Assembly (NCBI RefSeq): GCF_030272615.1
Contig: NC_081411.1
Span: forward strand, 161,284,089 to 161,348,088
From: Cryptomeria japonica
Taxonomy: Eukaryota; Streptophyta; Pinopsida; Cupressales; Cupressaceae
Direction: 5' to 3'
Length of the DNA: 64,000 bases
The notes beneath the pieces are model-generated. The model had not been told where the DNA came from. It saw only the letters and a program-made list of their open reading frames with translations, and made no database searches. Positions 24,922 to 37,974 of the stretch are shown piece after piece. Every line of letters starts with the position of its first letter. Position 1 is the first letter of the stretch. The translations under genes were made by a program, and so were the position numbers.

Positions 24922-25380
24922 CGTATGGGTTTAGCAATTTGTATTCTATGACACCACACATCTATTTTATGTTAGATTTGGTTTTGGAAACCATGGATTC
25001 TTTTTTCTTTGTGTTGATCTCTATAAATATGTTCCTTCCTTGTGTATTTTGTATGATAGGTTGAATTTCTTCTAAGAAGCTTTGATGTGCTAGATATTCT
25101 CTAGAATTCTCTACTACCACATTTACTCCTATACAACATTATCTCTAGGCATTATATTTTAAGTGTTGGTGTTCCTAATAATATAATTGAGTCTCGCTTT
25201 TGGAGTGTGGGTTTTTCTCCGAAAATGGATTTTCTACATAAATCTGGTGTTGTGGTTTTATTGGTTTAAATATGATGTTATGTGTTTATCTAATCTAAAA
25301 TAGTTGAAGAGTTTCCAATAATATTCTACATCATCTCTTCTATTAGTTTTAGGGCTTGGAAGTGTTATTCTACACTTTAA
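24922..25380. other. Probable continuation of copia 3' region
   Basis: No coding frame of note. A TATA-like ctctataaatatg occurs at about 25018-25032, as in an LTR promoter. The idea that this continues the sequence interrupted at 21880 is inference from position only. Confidence 0.3.
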
Positions 25381-27560
25381 CTTGCTTTCAATTTCTTTGA
25401 TAAGAATATTCTTTAGTAGTTATTCTAACAACAAAATGGTGAGGAAGTGGGTAGCCTCTAAATGGCCCATTAAATATAAATTCTATTTTTTTGGCGTGTC
25501 TCATAGATTTATTCTACCTTTTTATTTGTAAATGACATCCTAATTTAAATCCTTAAGAGGGTCTCTCTATTTCTATTCCCACCTAGGTGAGACTCTTGAT
25601 CCTACCTTTGGAAATTCGGGATGAGGATATTATTGTTTGGATATCCAACTCCTTTGGCTAGTTTCTCTCTTGATATTGTGCTAAATTTATGTATGCTTGA
25701 TTCTATTTCAATATTGATCTGCATAAATTATGTCCTAATTCTATTATATTGGACTCTAGACTGGGAAAAAGGACTCAAAATAATTGTGTATGAGAAATTA
25801 GCCCTATATTACTAGAATTTTTCTTCCATTAGCCACCTCCTCAATGTGTGTCCTAAAGGTAGATCGATAAATTCAAGCCTAGTTATCCCTGAAGAATAAG
25901 GCCCCATTGATCACCCAAATTGGTCTCTTTGGTTCCAATTCCCTTGGTCATTTAATGGATCCAACTAGTGTGGATCTAGTTCATTGTATTCAAAGAGCTA
26001 AGCATATCAATCCCATTATATCAAAGGATATTCTACATTTCTTCTCCTGCATTTTATTCTTAGTGAACAACCTCAATCAATAAAAGTATCTTTTTTATGA
26101 GTTTCCAAAGGAAAGTATTAAGCTCTTTTCCCCTACTCCCTCTCCCATTTTTGTTCTAAGTGGTTATGGGCATCTACTAGTAAAGGGATCAATGTTAATT
26201 TAGTTGTCATTGCCTATCCATCCCTAAAAAAATCCTTCTTTGGAGTTCAACATGTTGAAGAACAATAAATTACCAAAATAAAGATCATTCTTGAGACTAT
26301 TAAGGGTGGGTTTTCATTGGTTGTTGCAATCATTAATACTTATATTTCTAAGGGATTGGTAGAAAAACATTATAGTTTTCCTATTACTCCTTCCACTGTT
26401 AACTCTTTTTCATCTTCCCTAATGGATAAAGGCATTATGAAGATGATAGATGTGGGAAATAACTCTATACTAGGGAGGAAGTTCTTTCTAGCTCTCTAGA
26501 ATAGCTTGGCTCCACGAAACAAAAAAAATATAATATCTTATCTTAGAACATATGAGAACTCAATAGTCCTCATAGAAGAATATCATCAAGAATTTTATTA
26601 AAGAACTTAAATCAAATATTTTGCTTCTACAAGATACTAAAATAAGTTTTTGAGGCTTTTGTAAGTTTATGTAGTTGTATGATCACTTTATAGCTAGAAG
26701 TTGAAGGGGCCTCAAATGGTCTATCTATGTTGTGGACACCTTATTCTATTCAAGTTACTCTCAAATATAATGATAAAAAACTTTCTCATAGTAATTTTTT
26801 CCACTGTAAATGGATTATTTCTAATATTTATGCCCCAAAAAATCTTGCCCAATGCGGGAATACTTGGAAAAATCTCTTTGTTTGTAAAAATTCCTTTTCA
26901 AAATTTACTTGTACATTGAAATGAGATTTCAATTCCCCTCTTTACCCTTCTCAAAAAATGGGAGGGACAATGGACTTGTCAGACTATATGATGGATCCCA
27001 AAAATATTCTTATCAAGGGGGGTCTTATGGATATTGAGTTGGAAGGGTTTTAGCTTACATGGTGTAACAAAAGAATGGGTAGCAATCTAATTCAAGTTAG
27101 GCTTAACAATTGTCTTGTTTCAACTAAATGGGTTATGATAGAACAATGCAAACTTACTTGTCTTTTAAAAACTAGTTTAGATCACACTCATCTACAATTG
27201 AACTAGAAGACATCTCATTTGAATACTTGTCATCCTTTCCGATTTAAGATTATGTGATTACATCATCTAGACTTCAAAAATCTCATTTATAGCTAGTGGA
27301 ATGATGATATCCAAGGGTCATTTCTGTTTAAAATTGTCCACAATTTAAAGTTAATAAAGAGGAAGCTAAAAGATTGGAATATATAAATTCCTTTTGTAAA
27401 ATTGTTCATATTTTTCAGAAACAATAATAGAAAATTGTTTAAAGTTTTCACATTGAACTCCTTGACATGCCCCTCCAACATATGTCACTTAGGGGAAAGG
27501 CGTTGAACTAGAAGATTCATTGATTGAATTTGTTTGGAATTAAGATGATCTATTGGATGT
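25380..27560 (+). pseudogene. L1-type LINE lacking reverse transcriptase
   Basis: Degenerate ORF1 (about 25400-26450): TPTLEIRDEDIIVW in one frame, then YEKLALYY and SHLLNVCPKGRS, the remains of a CCHC zinc knuckle from which the first Cys pair has been lost. ORF2 starts near 26490 (family WNSRGLG.. replaced by broken codons, then NIISYLRTYENS). SNILLLQDTKIS follows at about 26610-26650, then WIISNIYAPKN, DFNSPLYPSQKMGGT and LTWCNKRMGSNLIQVRL, and the end of the endonuclease with SLDHTHLQL and HPFRFKIM. Recognisable ORF2 stops near 27500; no RT catalytic box follows. It is head-on to the LINE at 17.4-21.3 kb. Stops and frameshifts throughout. Confidence 0.8.
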
Positions 27561-29283
27561 CTCTAGATATTTCTTCATTGTATTTCCTTTGGATTTCCTT
27601 TGATAAAATCATTGATTCCATTCAACTGTTTTGAAAGGTGACTTCTTTAATAATTTCTTTTTCTACAGTCCTTGATGTTCATGCCTCCACTAGAGAGTAG
27701 AATACACTATATTACTCTTTAGTGCATCCACCTATAGGAACACTAGTGATTACATATATTAAATACTTTTATACAAAATGTTCTTATTATTTAGTTACAA
27801 TGGAAAGGAAAAATATATCTTAGCTAAAATAATTACAACTAAAAGAGAGATGATTTTTCATTTTCATGTCATAAAAGATAGCTTATTTATGTCTACCAAG
27901 TCTCTTCAAAATATTATAATTAAAATTTTAGTTAATTTATAATTATCAAAATAATAATTTTCTCTTATAAAATATATTATTACTAAATATACACCAATGA
28001 CAAAATTATGGATAAAATCAAAACACTAAAAACTAATGTAACCTATTTCTCTATATATAAAAATTAAAAAATAAAATTTATTCACATTATAGAAAATTTA
28101 ACCTTATCAATTATAAAGACCACATTAACATCTTATTTACACACTATGTATGACTACAATTGTATTTATGAATCTCAACACTCACTACTCATGATGATCA
28201 ACATTTAATATAACATGTGGTGTGATCCCCAAGAAAAGATGAGGTTTGCAAGTTGTTGATTTCTTGATCACTACGAATCCCTTGTTTATTACATGAAAAA
28301 AAGCTAAAGTGAAATTCAATTATCACATATATACACTTTTCTTGGTTGAAAATTTTCATTTTTCTGCTAGATTCCAAAGTCTTATCTTAATTATAGTAAG
28401 AGCAATTAAACAGGGGGAGAAAAATAACATCCTTTCATCAAATTTTAAATATATTTTAAAATAGCATTTTGATTATATCTACTAATCATTTCTCTGATCA
28501 ACACTGAACTCAAAAGAGGAAATGAAATTTTACGCAAATTTGTTAATTTCTTAAATTGGAAATATGTCACAAAACTTTACCAATTTTAATGTTCATGCTG
28601 TCAAAGTCTTATTAAAATAAAATATTGTGGTAGTTTTGAAAGAAATAAAAAAATGACATTTTATGAAACATTACTTATTCTCTAGTCAATACCAAGCAAG
28701 CTCTAATCAAACTCTGCTATAAAATAAATCCAATAATTTGTTATTGCATAACTTTATAAGGTAATTAAGTTAAAGTGACAGTTTGATTAAATTTAATCCA
28801 TTTTTTTAATCATTACCAAACTTAATCAAATTAACAAGCCTTTATCAAAATCTACCATAATAGTAGTTTTTAAAACATGAGAAGATTGTCAGTTTGATCA
28901 ATTTAAAAAAACCTTCCCCTAATAAAATGAAAAAGAAAATTAAAGATCCCTGTTAACCCATACAAATATAGAATCGATCACCTACCTCTCCTAGATATAA
29001 TATATACCAGCTTATATACCTTAAATTTTAATTTAATCTATATAAAGTACTGAGAGCACCTATTACAAGGCCACGTGGAAAACATAAAATAAATGTAATA
29101 TATAATTAAATAGTATTTTTTTTATTTGAATTATATTATAGTATTATAATATTATTATGTGGAGATATATGAAATTTTATATATCCATTTAGACTATTTT
29201 TAATAAATATATATCTGTTGCAAGATTAAAGCATATACTAAAATGTAATATTAGACTTTATTTAATGATAATTTAAAACATAT
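27561..29283. other. Very AT-rich gene-free spacer
   Basis: No convincing frame on either strand, no satellite structure. Simple AT-rich background up to the telomere-like array. Confidence 0.6.
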
Positions 29284-29289
29284 TTAATG

Positions 29290-32200
29290 CTCAGTATTAT
29301 GGTTATAGATAGGGTTAGGGTTAAGGGTAGTATTATGGTTAGAGTTAAGGTTTACATCATTGTTAGCGCTACAATTAGGGTTCACATCAAGGTTAGGGTT
29401 TGGTTTAGGTTTAGAATTATGGTGTGGGTTAGGGTTAGGATTTAGGATTACTGTAAGGATTATAGTTAGGATTAGGGTTAAGGTTACTATTATGTTCAAG
29501 GCTAAGGTTTACATCATTGTTAGGGTTAGGGTTATGATTAGGGTTAGGTTTTAGAGCTAAGGTTATGCTAATGATTAGGGTTAGTTTCAATGTAAGGGTT
29601 TGCTTCAAGTTTAGAATTATTGTTGGAGTTAGGGTTGAGGATTATAATTATGGTTAGGATTAGGGTTAGGGCTAGGGTTTAGTATTATGGTTAGAGTTAA
29701 GATTTACATTATTGTTAGGGCTACAATTAGGGCTCACATCAAGGATATGATTTGGTTTAGGTTGAGAATTATGGTTAGGGTTAGGAATTAGGATTACTAT
29801 TAAGATTACAGTTAGGGTTAGGGTTAAGCTTACTACTATGTTCAAGGTTAAGGTTTACATCATTGCTAGGGTTAGGGTTATGATTAGGGTTAGGTTTCAA
29901 TGTTAAGGTTATGATAATGGTTATGGTTTATATCATGGTTAGGGTTAGTATCAATGTTAGGGTTTTGTTCAGGTTTAGGATTATGGTTGGGGTTAGGGTT
30001 AAGGATTACAATTAGGGTTATGATTAAGGTTAGGGTTAGGGTTTAGTGTTAGAGTTAAGTTAGGGTTAGGGGTTTTTGTTAGTGTTACAGTTATATTTAG
30101 AGTTTATATCAAATTTAGGGTTAGGGTTAGGGTTAGGATTATAACTAGGGATAGGGTTAGGATTATAACTAGGGTTAGGGTTAGGGTTTAGCATTACGGT
30201 TAAGGTTAGTATTCTGGTTAGGGTTAAGTTTACACCATTTTAGGGTTAGGGTTAGGGTTATGATAATGGTAAAAATTAAATGAAATAATTATCAGTATTT
30301 GTAATATGTGAAGGGTGACATAATTTGTAATTAATTTAATCTAGTAAACATTTAGTGAAATAGTAAGGGTTACAGATAGGGTTAGGTTTTAGTGTTAGGA
30401 TTGATGTTAGTGTTTATATCATGGTTATGGTTAGGGTTGGGATTTTCATCAGGGTTAGGCTTATGCATATTGCTTGGGTTAGATTTTAAGGTTTGGTTAT
30501 AGTTAGGTTTAGGGTTATAATTATGGTTAGGGTTAGGGTTTGCATCAAGGTTAGGATTAGGGTTTACATCATGGTTAGAATTATGGATAGGGTTAGGGTG
30601 TACATCATGGTTAGGGTTAGGTATATTTTTGTGGAAATAGCTATCCAGTCCTTCATATTCTATTAATACATTGTAATAGATGATCAGTGCATCCTAAGTG
30701 CTATAGAGTCATTCCCTATTTTTAGGGTTAGGTTTTAAGGTAATGATTAGGTTAGGGTCGGGTTAGGGTTATGGTTATGATTAGGCTAATTGTTTAGATT
30801 TTTTGTTAGGACTATGGTAAAGGTTATGGTTTACATCATGGTTCAGGGTAGGGTTAACGTTAGTATTATAGCAAGGGTTATGGTTTACATCATTGTGAGG
30901 ATTAGGGTTAGTTTTATTTTTTGGGTTACTGTTAGGTTTAAGGTTATAATTATGGTTAGTTTTAGGGTTAGAATTTACATCTTGATTAGGGTTAGGGTTT
31001 GGGTTAGAATTATAATTTATTTAGGGATTAATTATGGTTAGAGTTAGCATTCGTATTAAAATAGGGTTAGGGTTTAAGGATAAAGCATGTTCTGGGGGTT
31101 AGGATTATATAATAAAACTTGATTTTAAGGTCAAAGATAAGGCTTAATTAGGATTAGAGTTAGGATAAGGCATGGTGAGGGCGAGGGTTAGTATTAAATT
31201 AGGATTAGGATCCAACAAGGGTTAGGGTTCATATTATGGTTAGATTAAGGTTGAAGTTGTAGGTAGAGTCTATTCTATTGTTAGGGTTAGCATTCAATTA
31301 GAGGGATTAGAGTTAAGGGTTAAGTTTATAGTTAATTAGAGTTAGGGTTCAATTATGATCAGGGTTTGATTATGGTAAGGGTTAGATTAAGATTAAAGTT
31401 CAATATTGATTAGAGTTTAATTAGGGTTATAATTAAGCTTAGGCTAGGATTTAGTTAAGGTTAGATTAGGGTTCGAGTTGTAGTTAAGGCTTAATTGTAG
31501 GGATGTATTTAAATTTAGGGTTAGGTTATGACCACAGGTTTCAATTATGGTTAGATTAAGGTTGAATTTTAGGATTAGGTTATGGTTTAGGGCTCAACTA
31601 GGTCTAGATTAGGAAAATTGTCAAGGTTAGGGTTTGATTAAGGTAAGGTTTTGATTATAGTTAGTGTTCATATATAATATCTCAATTAAGGTTAGGTTAG
31701 AATTATATTTACATTTCATTTACATTAGGGTTACATTTAAATTAGAATTAAAGTTTAATTAGGGTACAATAAGTGTTAGAGTTTGAATTAGTCCAACGTT
31801 CAATTAGGGTTAAATTAAGGTTGAAGTTGTAGTTATGGTTTTATTCTATAGTTATAGTTATGCTTAGGGTTAGGTAATGGTTGAAATTCAATTATAGTCA
31901 TATTTAAGTTTAGGGTTCAATAAAGTCTAGATTAAGGATATAGTCAAGTTTAGGGTTTGATTATGGTAAAGTTTTAAATATAGTTAGGGTTCATATTAGA
32001 GTTAAATTAGGGTTATGATTAGGCTTATGATTCAATAAGAATAGAGTAAGGATTATATTAGATTTTAATTAGGATTAGAATTAGGCTTATGATTGAATAA
32101 CTTTAGGTTTAGGGATAAATTCAAAGTAAAGTACAATTAGGGTTAAGTTTTGGGATATAATTTAATTAATATTAAGGAATAATAAGGGTTAAGGTTTATA

Positions 32201-33000
32201 TTCAGGTTAGGGTACACTTAAGGTTATATTAAAGTTTAATTCTATGGTTTCACTTTTTGAACCTAGGTTATAGTATGTGCCTTCATGTCATACTAAAGAA
32301 TCCCCCTATTTTAAAAAAAATATTGCCCTAAACTCCTTTTATGTCACCCTCTACCAATACAAATCTTGAATTAAAAATCTGCCTGTTTTCACCAAATATT
32401 GTATTTTTCATAACCCAAATTAAAAAACTTCCTATTTTCACCTATAGTCAATATATTGTACCATCATTTTTGAGATATTAAACCCCCCAATATGAATGAA
32501 ACTAATCCCTCTAATTAGGGGTTTAATTGAGAAACTTTGCACAAAGTAAGGGTTAGGGTTATGATTATTGCTAAGGTGTACACCATGATTAGGGTTAGGG
32601 TAAGGTTTATGGTTGGTATAAGGATTATGATAGAATAACAACTATGCTAACTTTTAGCAAATGATTAGGGTCAGAGTTAGAGTAATGGTTACAATTTATA
32701 TCATGGTTATGGTTATTGTTATGGTTATGGTTGTGGTTATGGATAGAATTCAATATAATGATTAAAATTATTTTGTTAGGGTTAGAGTTAAGATTATGGT
32801 TAGGGTTTACATTATGGTTATTGTTTTTGTTAAGATTATGACTATGATAGAATCATAGTTTTTATAAGTTTTAGATAAGGATTCTATGGTTAGGTTGCTG
32901 CTAGAGTTAGGATTGTAGTTAGTGTTAGGTTTTACATTATCGTTAGGTTTATGACTAGGATTAGGTTTCACATTATAGATATAGTTAGGGTTAGGGTTAA
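29290..33000 (+). repeat. Degenerate interstitial telomere-like array, G-rich strand plus
   Basis: Dominated by ttaggg hexamers (perfect runs at about 30119-30142 and 30170-30192), mixed with tta-agg and ggtttacatcat phrases. The hexamer is TTAGGG, not the heptamer TTTAGGG usual in plants. A higher-order unit of about 352 bp is visible: 29328-29569 aligns with 29680-29916. Unique patches interrupt the array at about 30285-30355, 30625-30720 and 32240-32520. Order decays rightwards from about 31.0 kb, where gattagggttcaatta variants prevail. Small Val/Arg-rich or Asn/Pro-rich frames inside it are repeat artefacts. Confidence 0.93.
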
Positions 33001-33014
33001 GATTATAGTTAGAG

Positions 33015-33140
33015 TAATTAACCTTAAAACTAATTAATTTCTAACCCTAATCCTATTTAAAACTTAACCAAAATTTAACTTTAACCCATATCTTATTGCT
33101 ATCTCTAATTCTAATTTTAACCCTAACCCTAATTCTCTCT
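33015..33140 (-). repeat. Telomere-like array, inverted orientation
   Basis: After about 33010 the motif appears as taaccctaa on the plus strand (ctaaccctaatcc, ttaaccctaaccctaattc), so the array switches strand within a few bases and ends near 33140. Confidence 0.85.
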
Positions 33141-34640
33141 TTAATAATATTTTAATTGGTGAATTCTTATATATTTGTTTTTGACAATCTCATTATCTTG
33201 ATTTATTTTTTAATAATATTTGTATATAATCTTCACATAATTTTTTAAAATAAAAAATATAATTATAAGTCAAATGAAATATGTCTTTTTATCATTATTT
33301 ATTATAAATTTCTCTTTATCTATATGATAAATAATAAATATAAAATAAATTGATTAAGTCATTTTACCTTAACATTTGAAGAATTGATATCATTTTTAGG
33401 ATGTAGCAAATTAGAACTAAATATGTACATATTGATACACATTCCCATGCCTTTTATCTTAAATCCCAATAAAACAACATAATTACTTAATTATAATCAT
33501 ATTTACTTTTTTTTTAACAATGTAATTTTTTGGGAAGCTTTAATTTTATATGTATGACACAATTGTAATATATTGCTAGAGAATATGGGTTTTTGAAAGT
33601 GCCCAAACCCTTTTATAATGGGAGTCCAAACATGATCAAAAGATCCAAAAGGCTAACAAAATATAACTGTCAAAATTTGAAATAATACAAAATTTAATAT
33701 TATCAACTTGAACAATATATTGACTAAATCATTCTTGCTCTTGTCCTTCAAAAATAGTTTTGGATTTTCTATTGAAAGATGTCAAACATATACTTCACTA
33801 TAATCCAAAATAAGTTTATTGACGGGCAACCCTTCTATGACATATTCAAGAATATCATCATCCACGATTGTAGTAATTGGTGTCTGCATGAATTTTGAAG
33901 TATGTGTACAACATAACACCATATTTGGGTAACAATGAGGCCAAAAAAGTAGGATTAAATTTATTAATTCCTTTGTGCTATCATTGGTACTCATATTACA
34001 CCAACATGTCCAAATATTAATTTCAATTTTAAGTATGAAACATAACTGACCAACCATAATGATATGAGTCATTGGAAAAAGCAAAAACTACTAACCCTTG
34101 ACATGATATAGAGTAAACAAATATGGGTGAGTGAGATTTTTTTCCTATTAAAAAAAACTTAGAGATTTGATTTAATTAAGCTAAATACTTATTTAGTATA
34201 CCCTTTCCAAATACAAGGACACTAAAATCATCATAAAATATGAAATCCAAAGTCTGATTAGGGCTGACAAGTGTTTAGTAATTACTCACAGTTAATGAAT
34301 GCATGAGACATTTTATGTAACACCCCCAAAGCCAACTCCAAGACGAAATGAAACTTTTTAGTAAGAGAAGAGTTTGAAAAGGAAAAACTGGAACAATATT
34401 TTGATGTTAATTGCTAACGATCTTTAGCTAGTGCAAATTCAATTTTAGCTTACAAAAATAAAAGATCATAGATTCCAATGATGAAATCTACATAATTTCT
34501 TATGTACCATTTCTTTTGCTCGTATGCTAAGAAATTAAACAAATAATACTTACAAGATAGTAATCACCATCTAAAGAACGTATAATTAAAAATCAGAATG
34601 CACAAAGATTACATACAAATTCGTGTTCAAATCTGGCGAC
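33141..34640. other. AT-rich spacer with one 100-residue minus-strand frame
   Basis: The only notable frame is on the minus strand at 33782-34084. Its second half is moderately protein-like (TTIVDDDILEYVIEGLPV, then NKLILDYSEVYV); the first half looks random. No family recognised and no gene is claimed. The rest is AT-rich and featureless. Confidence 0.4.
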
Positions 34641-34984
34641 CTACGTAGAATGTTTCAATGATGGATCCTAAAATCTTCAGCAATGGAATGATTAGTTTGA
34701 GTAATCTTGAGGGGTGCAATAAGGTTGTAGTCACATATTCGGAAAGCGATGTTGGGCAGGAAGGTAGTTACAGCAGGACCAACGAATGGTCTCAGAGGCA
34801 CAATCACAACTACACAGATTCAAAGAAGCTTCCTGATAGAATGAAATATTGGAAAGCTAACATTTAAGATTCATGAATTGTATTAAAGATTTAATTCAAC
34901 TAAAGTCACATATTCTTGATCTCCCATAATACAAATTAAATATTTCACAATCAAGATAGATACAAATTTATTATTTGATATGAA

Positions 34985-35520
34985 ATGTGCCAGTGGTTAA
35001 ATATGGGTTACAAATTAACATTTGATTCAATTAAACATGATTTTTCAATAAAATTCATCTGCATTTCAATGCTAGGAAATTCAATTGACAGCTTACCTCT
35101 AGTGCGTAAACCTGGACTTGCTTCTTTCTTCAATGAGCGTACTGAACAATTTCAGGTAGCATATGGAAAACTGTCAAGGCATAAAGGAAATCTGTTATTC
35201 GAGCTAACAATAGAAAGTAAAACAAATAGATGTGGTAATTGTAAGCGACATTTAAAAAACTAAGCACACCTGCGTAGAAAGAAAATCCTGAGGGCAATGG
35301 CAATGACAAGAGATGTTCAAACAAAATACACTGATATATAGCTTTGACATTGTATGGAATCTGTAAAGCTGCCACCCAAGGATTCTTTAAAATGGTTATC
35401 ATGCAGAGTGCTCGAAAGGGTTGGCATTAGATAATTGATGTCAGTTACTCACGCCACTATCGACAGTTTCTTGCTCGTCAGCCATCACACCACTATCGTC
35501 AATTTCTTCTTATCAGCCAT
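34985..35520 (-). pseudogene. Possible fragment of an unidentified spliced gene
   Basis: On the minus strand, 35520-35440 contains two imperfect tandem copies of a 35-bp start-like unit, each beginning atggctga and the second reading MADEQETVDSG before a GTGAGT donor-like site. Further left, 35402-35270 reads ILKNPWVAALQIPYNVKA, IYQCILFEHLLSLP and SGFSFYAG up to a CAG/GTGTGC junction. The features suggest exons, but I cannot name the protein or show a continuous reading frame. Plus-strand frames at 34658-34867 and 34985-35263 overlap and may be incidental. Confidence 0.25.
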
Positions 35521-36590
35521 TTTTTTTGGGTCAAATATTGCATGTCAATTTTATCCTGCCTGGTTGTTGTTTACACAGATGTGTTGCGGTTATAGGAACG
35601 CTTCTCAGCGTAATTAAGTCGGAGAGATTATGAAGGAAGAAGATGAAATGAATCTTGATGAAGTTGAAGCTACAAAGAATATTGTATGCTACATATTGTG
35701 TGTGACCTCTGACATATGAGGCTTGTCCGACACAGTTTCTCTCACTGTCAAATAGAACGCTCTTACAACATGCTACATTTTACATACAAAATGGTATGGA
35801 AAATTTTTATTATATTTCTCCTCTCTCTATATTTAGATAGTTCCGCCTCTAATTTTATTTCTTTCTTGTATAGGTTTCATACACAAATTGTACCGACCAA
35901 TCACTTCGTACATTTTGTTCCAAAAAGTTTCCGTCCGTTCAATACATTTATTCATAATTTCACATCCCTGCAAACCACATCCTTGCTAGACTCTGCATGA
36001 AGGAACAAAAAACTTAAAGTCAATACATTTATTACACACGGTTCTTCAAAAATCTAGCATTGAAAAAATTCTTGAAACAATTCAAAAAAACTAGTAATCT
36101 TCGATCGTCTTGCTGATGGAAAATCAATAAAAAAATCTGCGGCGTGAGACATGAGACGATCGCGGTGGGAGTTTCCAACATATAAAGCCTATAGGCTAAT
36201 AAAAAGTTACACTATAAATTATCCCACACTTATAAATACATAAGTTATTTTCTTTCTTCTATTGATTCAATTACTCAATCAGAATATAACTTTGAATCAT
36301 TTTGAACTCCCCTTAAGTACTAAAACTAACCATAAAAACTTATCTCATCTAGTTAATAAAAACTATTTCACATGAAAAAATAATTTATATTGAGAACATT
36401 GACCTTAGGATAAGAAAGTGTTTGATGTGTTCTCGATTGTGTTTAGACCAGTGAAAATTGGGCTGAATTTGGCCTATGAACATACACATTGACGTTAATT
36501 TTTGGACTATCACTAGTTGTAACAACCATTGTGACTTCTTGTTTGCGATGTTTGATCTAATTCGATACAAAAAAAAATATAGTATGTGTT
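35521..36590. other. Mixed spacer, no supported gene
   Basis: A plus-strand stretch at 35630-35683 (MKEEDEMNLDEVEATKNI) runs into a gtatgc donor-like site, and a 94-codon frame lies at 35716-36000. Neither has recognisable homology or start context, and both may be chance. Confidence 0.3.
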
Positions 36591-37545
36591 TCTATGTATA
36601 TATGTATGTATGTGTGTATGTGTGTGTATGTGTATGTATGTATGTATGTATGTATGTATGTATATATACATGGATCACATGTATGTCTGTCTACATGTGT
36701 GTATATGTGTGTGAATGTGTATGTATGTGTGTATGTATCATGTATGTCTATCTACATGTGTGTGTCTATGTGTATGCATATGTATACATGTATGTATGTA
36801 TGTGTGTATGTGTATGTATACATTTTGTATGTCATGTATGCATGTGTGTCTATGTGATGTATATATGTATGTGTATGCATGTACATGTGCATGTATGTGT
36901 GTATGTGTACATGTATGTTTGTATGTGTATGTATATGTATGTGTGTGTATATGTGTATGTATGTATGTATGTGTATGCATGTATATGCATGTGTGTATGT
37001 ATGTGTATATGCATGTGTGTATATGTTTGTATGTATTTATATGTATACATGTGTACATATGTGTGTTTTTATGTGTGTATGTGTGTGTATGTGTGTGTAT
37101 GTATGTATGTATGTATGTATGTATGTACATGATACATATGTGTGTGTGTGTGTCTATGTGTGTACACATGCATGTATGCATGTATGTGTGTGTATATAAT
37201 GTATACATGTACATGTACGTGTAGATGTATGTATATGTATGTGTATGTGTATATTTGTATGTGTATGTGTATATTTGTATGTGTATGTGTATGTATGCAT
37301 GTGTATGTATGTATGTGTGTATGTGAGTATGTATGTCTGTATGTGTATGTGTATGTGGATGTGTATGTGTATGTGTGTTTGTATATGTATGTGTATATAT
37401 ATGTATATGTATGTGTGTATATGTATGTGTGTGTGTGTATCATGTATGTTTGTCTACATGTGTGTGTATGTGTCTATGTATGTGTGTGTGTGTATGTATG
37501 TATATGCATGTGTTTACATGTGTGTATGTATGTGTGTATGCATAT
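36591..37545 (+). repeat. TATG/TGTATG microsatellite
   Basis: Nearly 1 kb of tatg, tgtg and tgtatg units with occasional tacatg interruptions. It also has a longer-range echo of the phrase tcatgtatgtctgtctacatgtgtg (near 36678, 36738 and 37440). Long Cys/Val/Met/Tyr frames on plus and Thr/His/Ile frames on minus are artefacts. Confidence 0.97.
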
Positions 37546-37974
37546 TTTAAGTCGGGTCCAATTCACTTAACATATGTGTATGTGGGCATGTGTTATTAGG
37601 GGTCTGCAGATTTGGAATATTTGTTATTAAGATAAATGGGTTTTATAGGGACCTAAAACCCAAATCCATCCAAAAAATAAACATAGTAACCAAAGTTAAA
37701 CCAACCGCTAAACAACAAAAGAAACAAGGGACTCACCCCAAAGCAGAAAACCATGAAAAACTAGACCTAAACAAGATGCACAAGCAAAACAAATTAAGAA
37801 AGAGCTTTCATAAGCTCAACATTCTTATGGATTTCTTTATTATTAATCTCCTAGAGTTCCTCCATAATGAACCTCGAATTACCTTTTTCCTGATGTTTGC
37901 TCCTGGTCCCGGTAGAAGGTCTCGAGGACACCTACACCTCCTGGTTTTTCTTATCCAAGTTGATATCTAGGGAT

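Noticed and set aside
29290-33140. True chromosome end
   Set aside because: The array is degenerate, internally duplicated, interrupted by unique sequence, flips strand and is flanked on both sides by other DNA.
36476-37599. Cys/Val/Tyr/Met frames over the TATG array
   Set aside because: Microsatellite translation, not a cysteine-rich peptide family.
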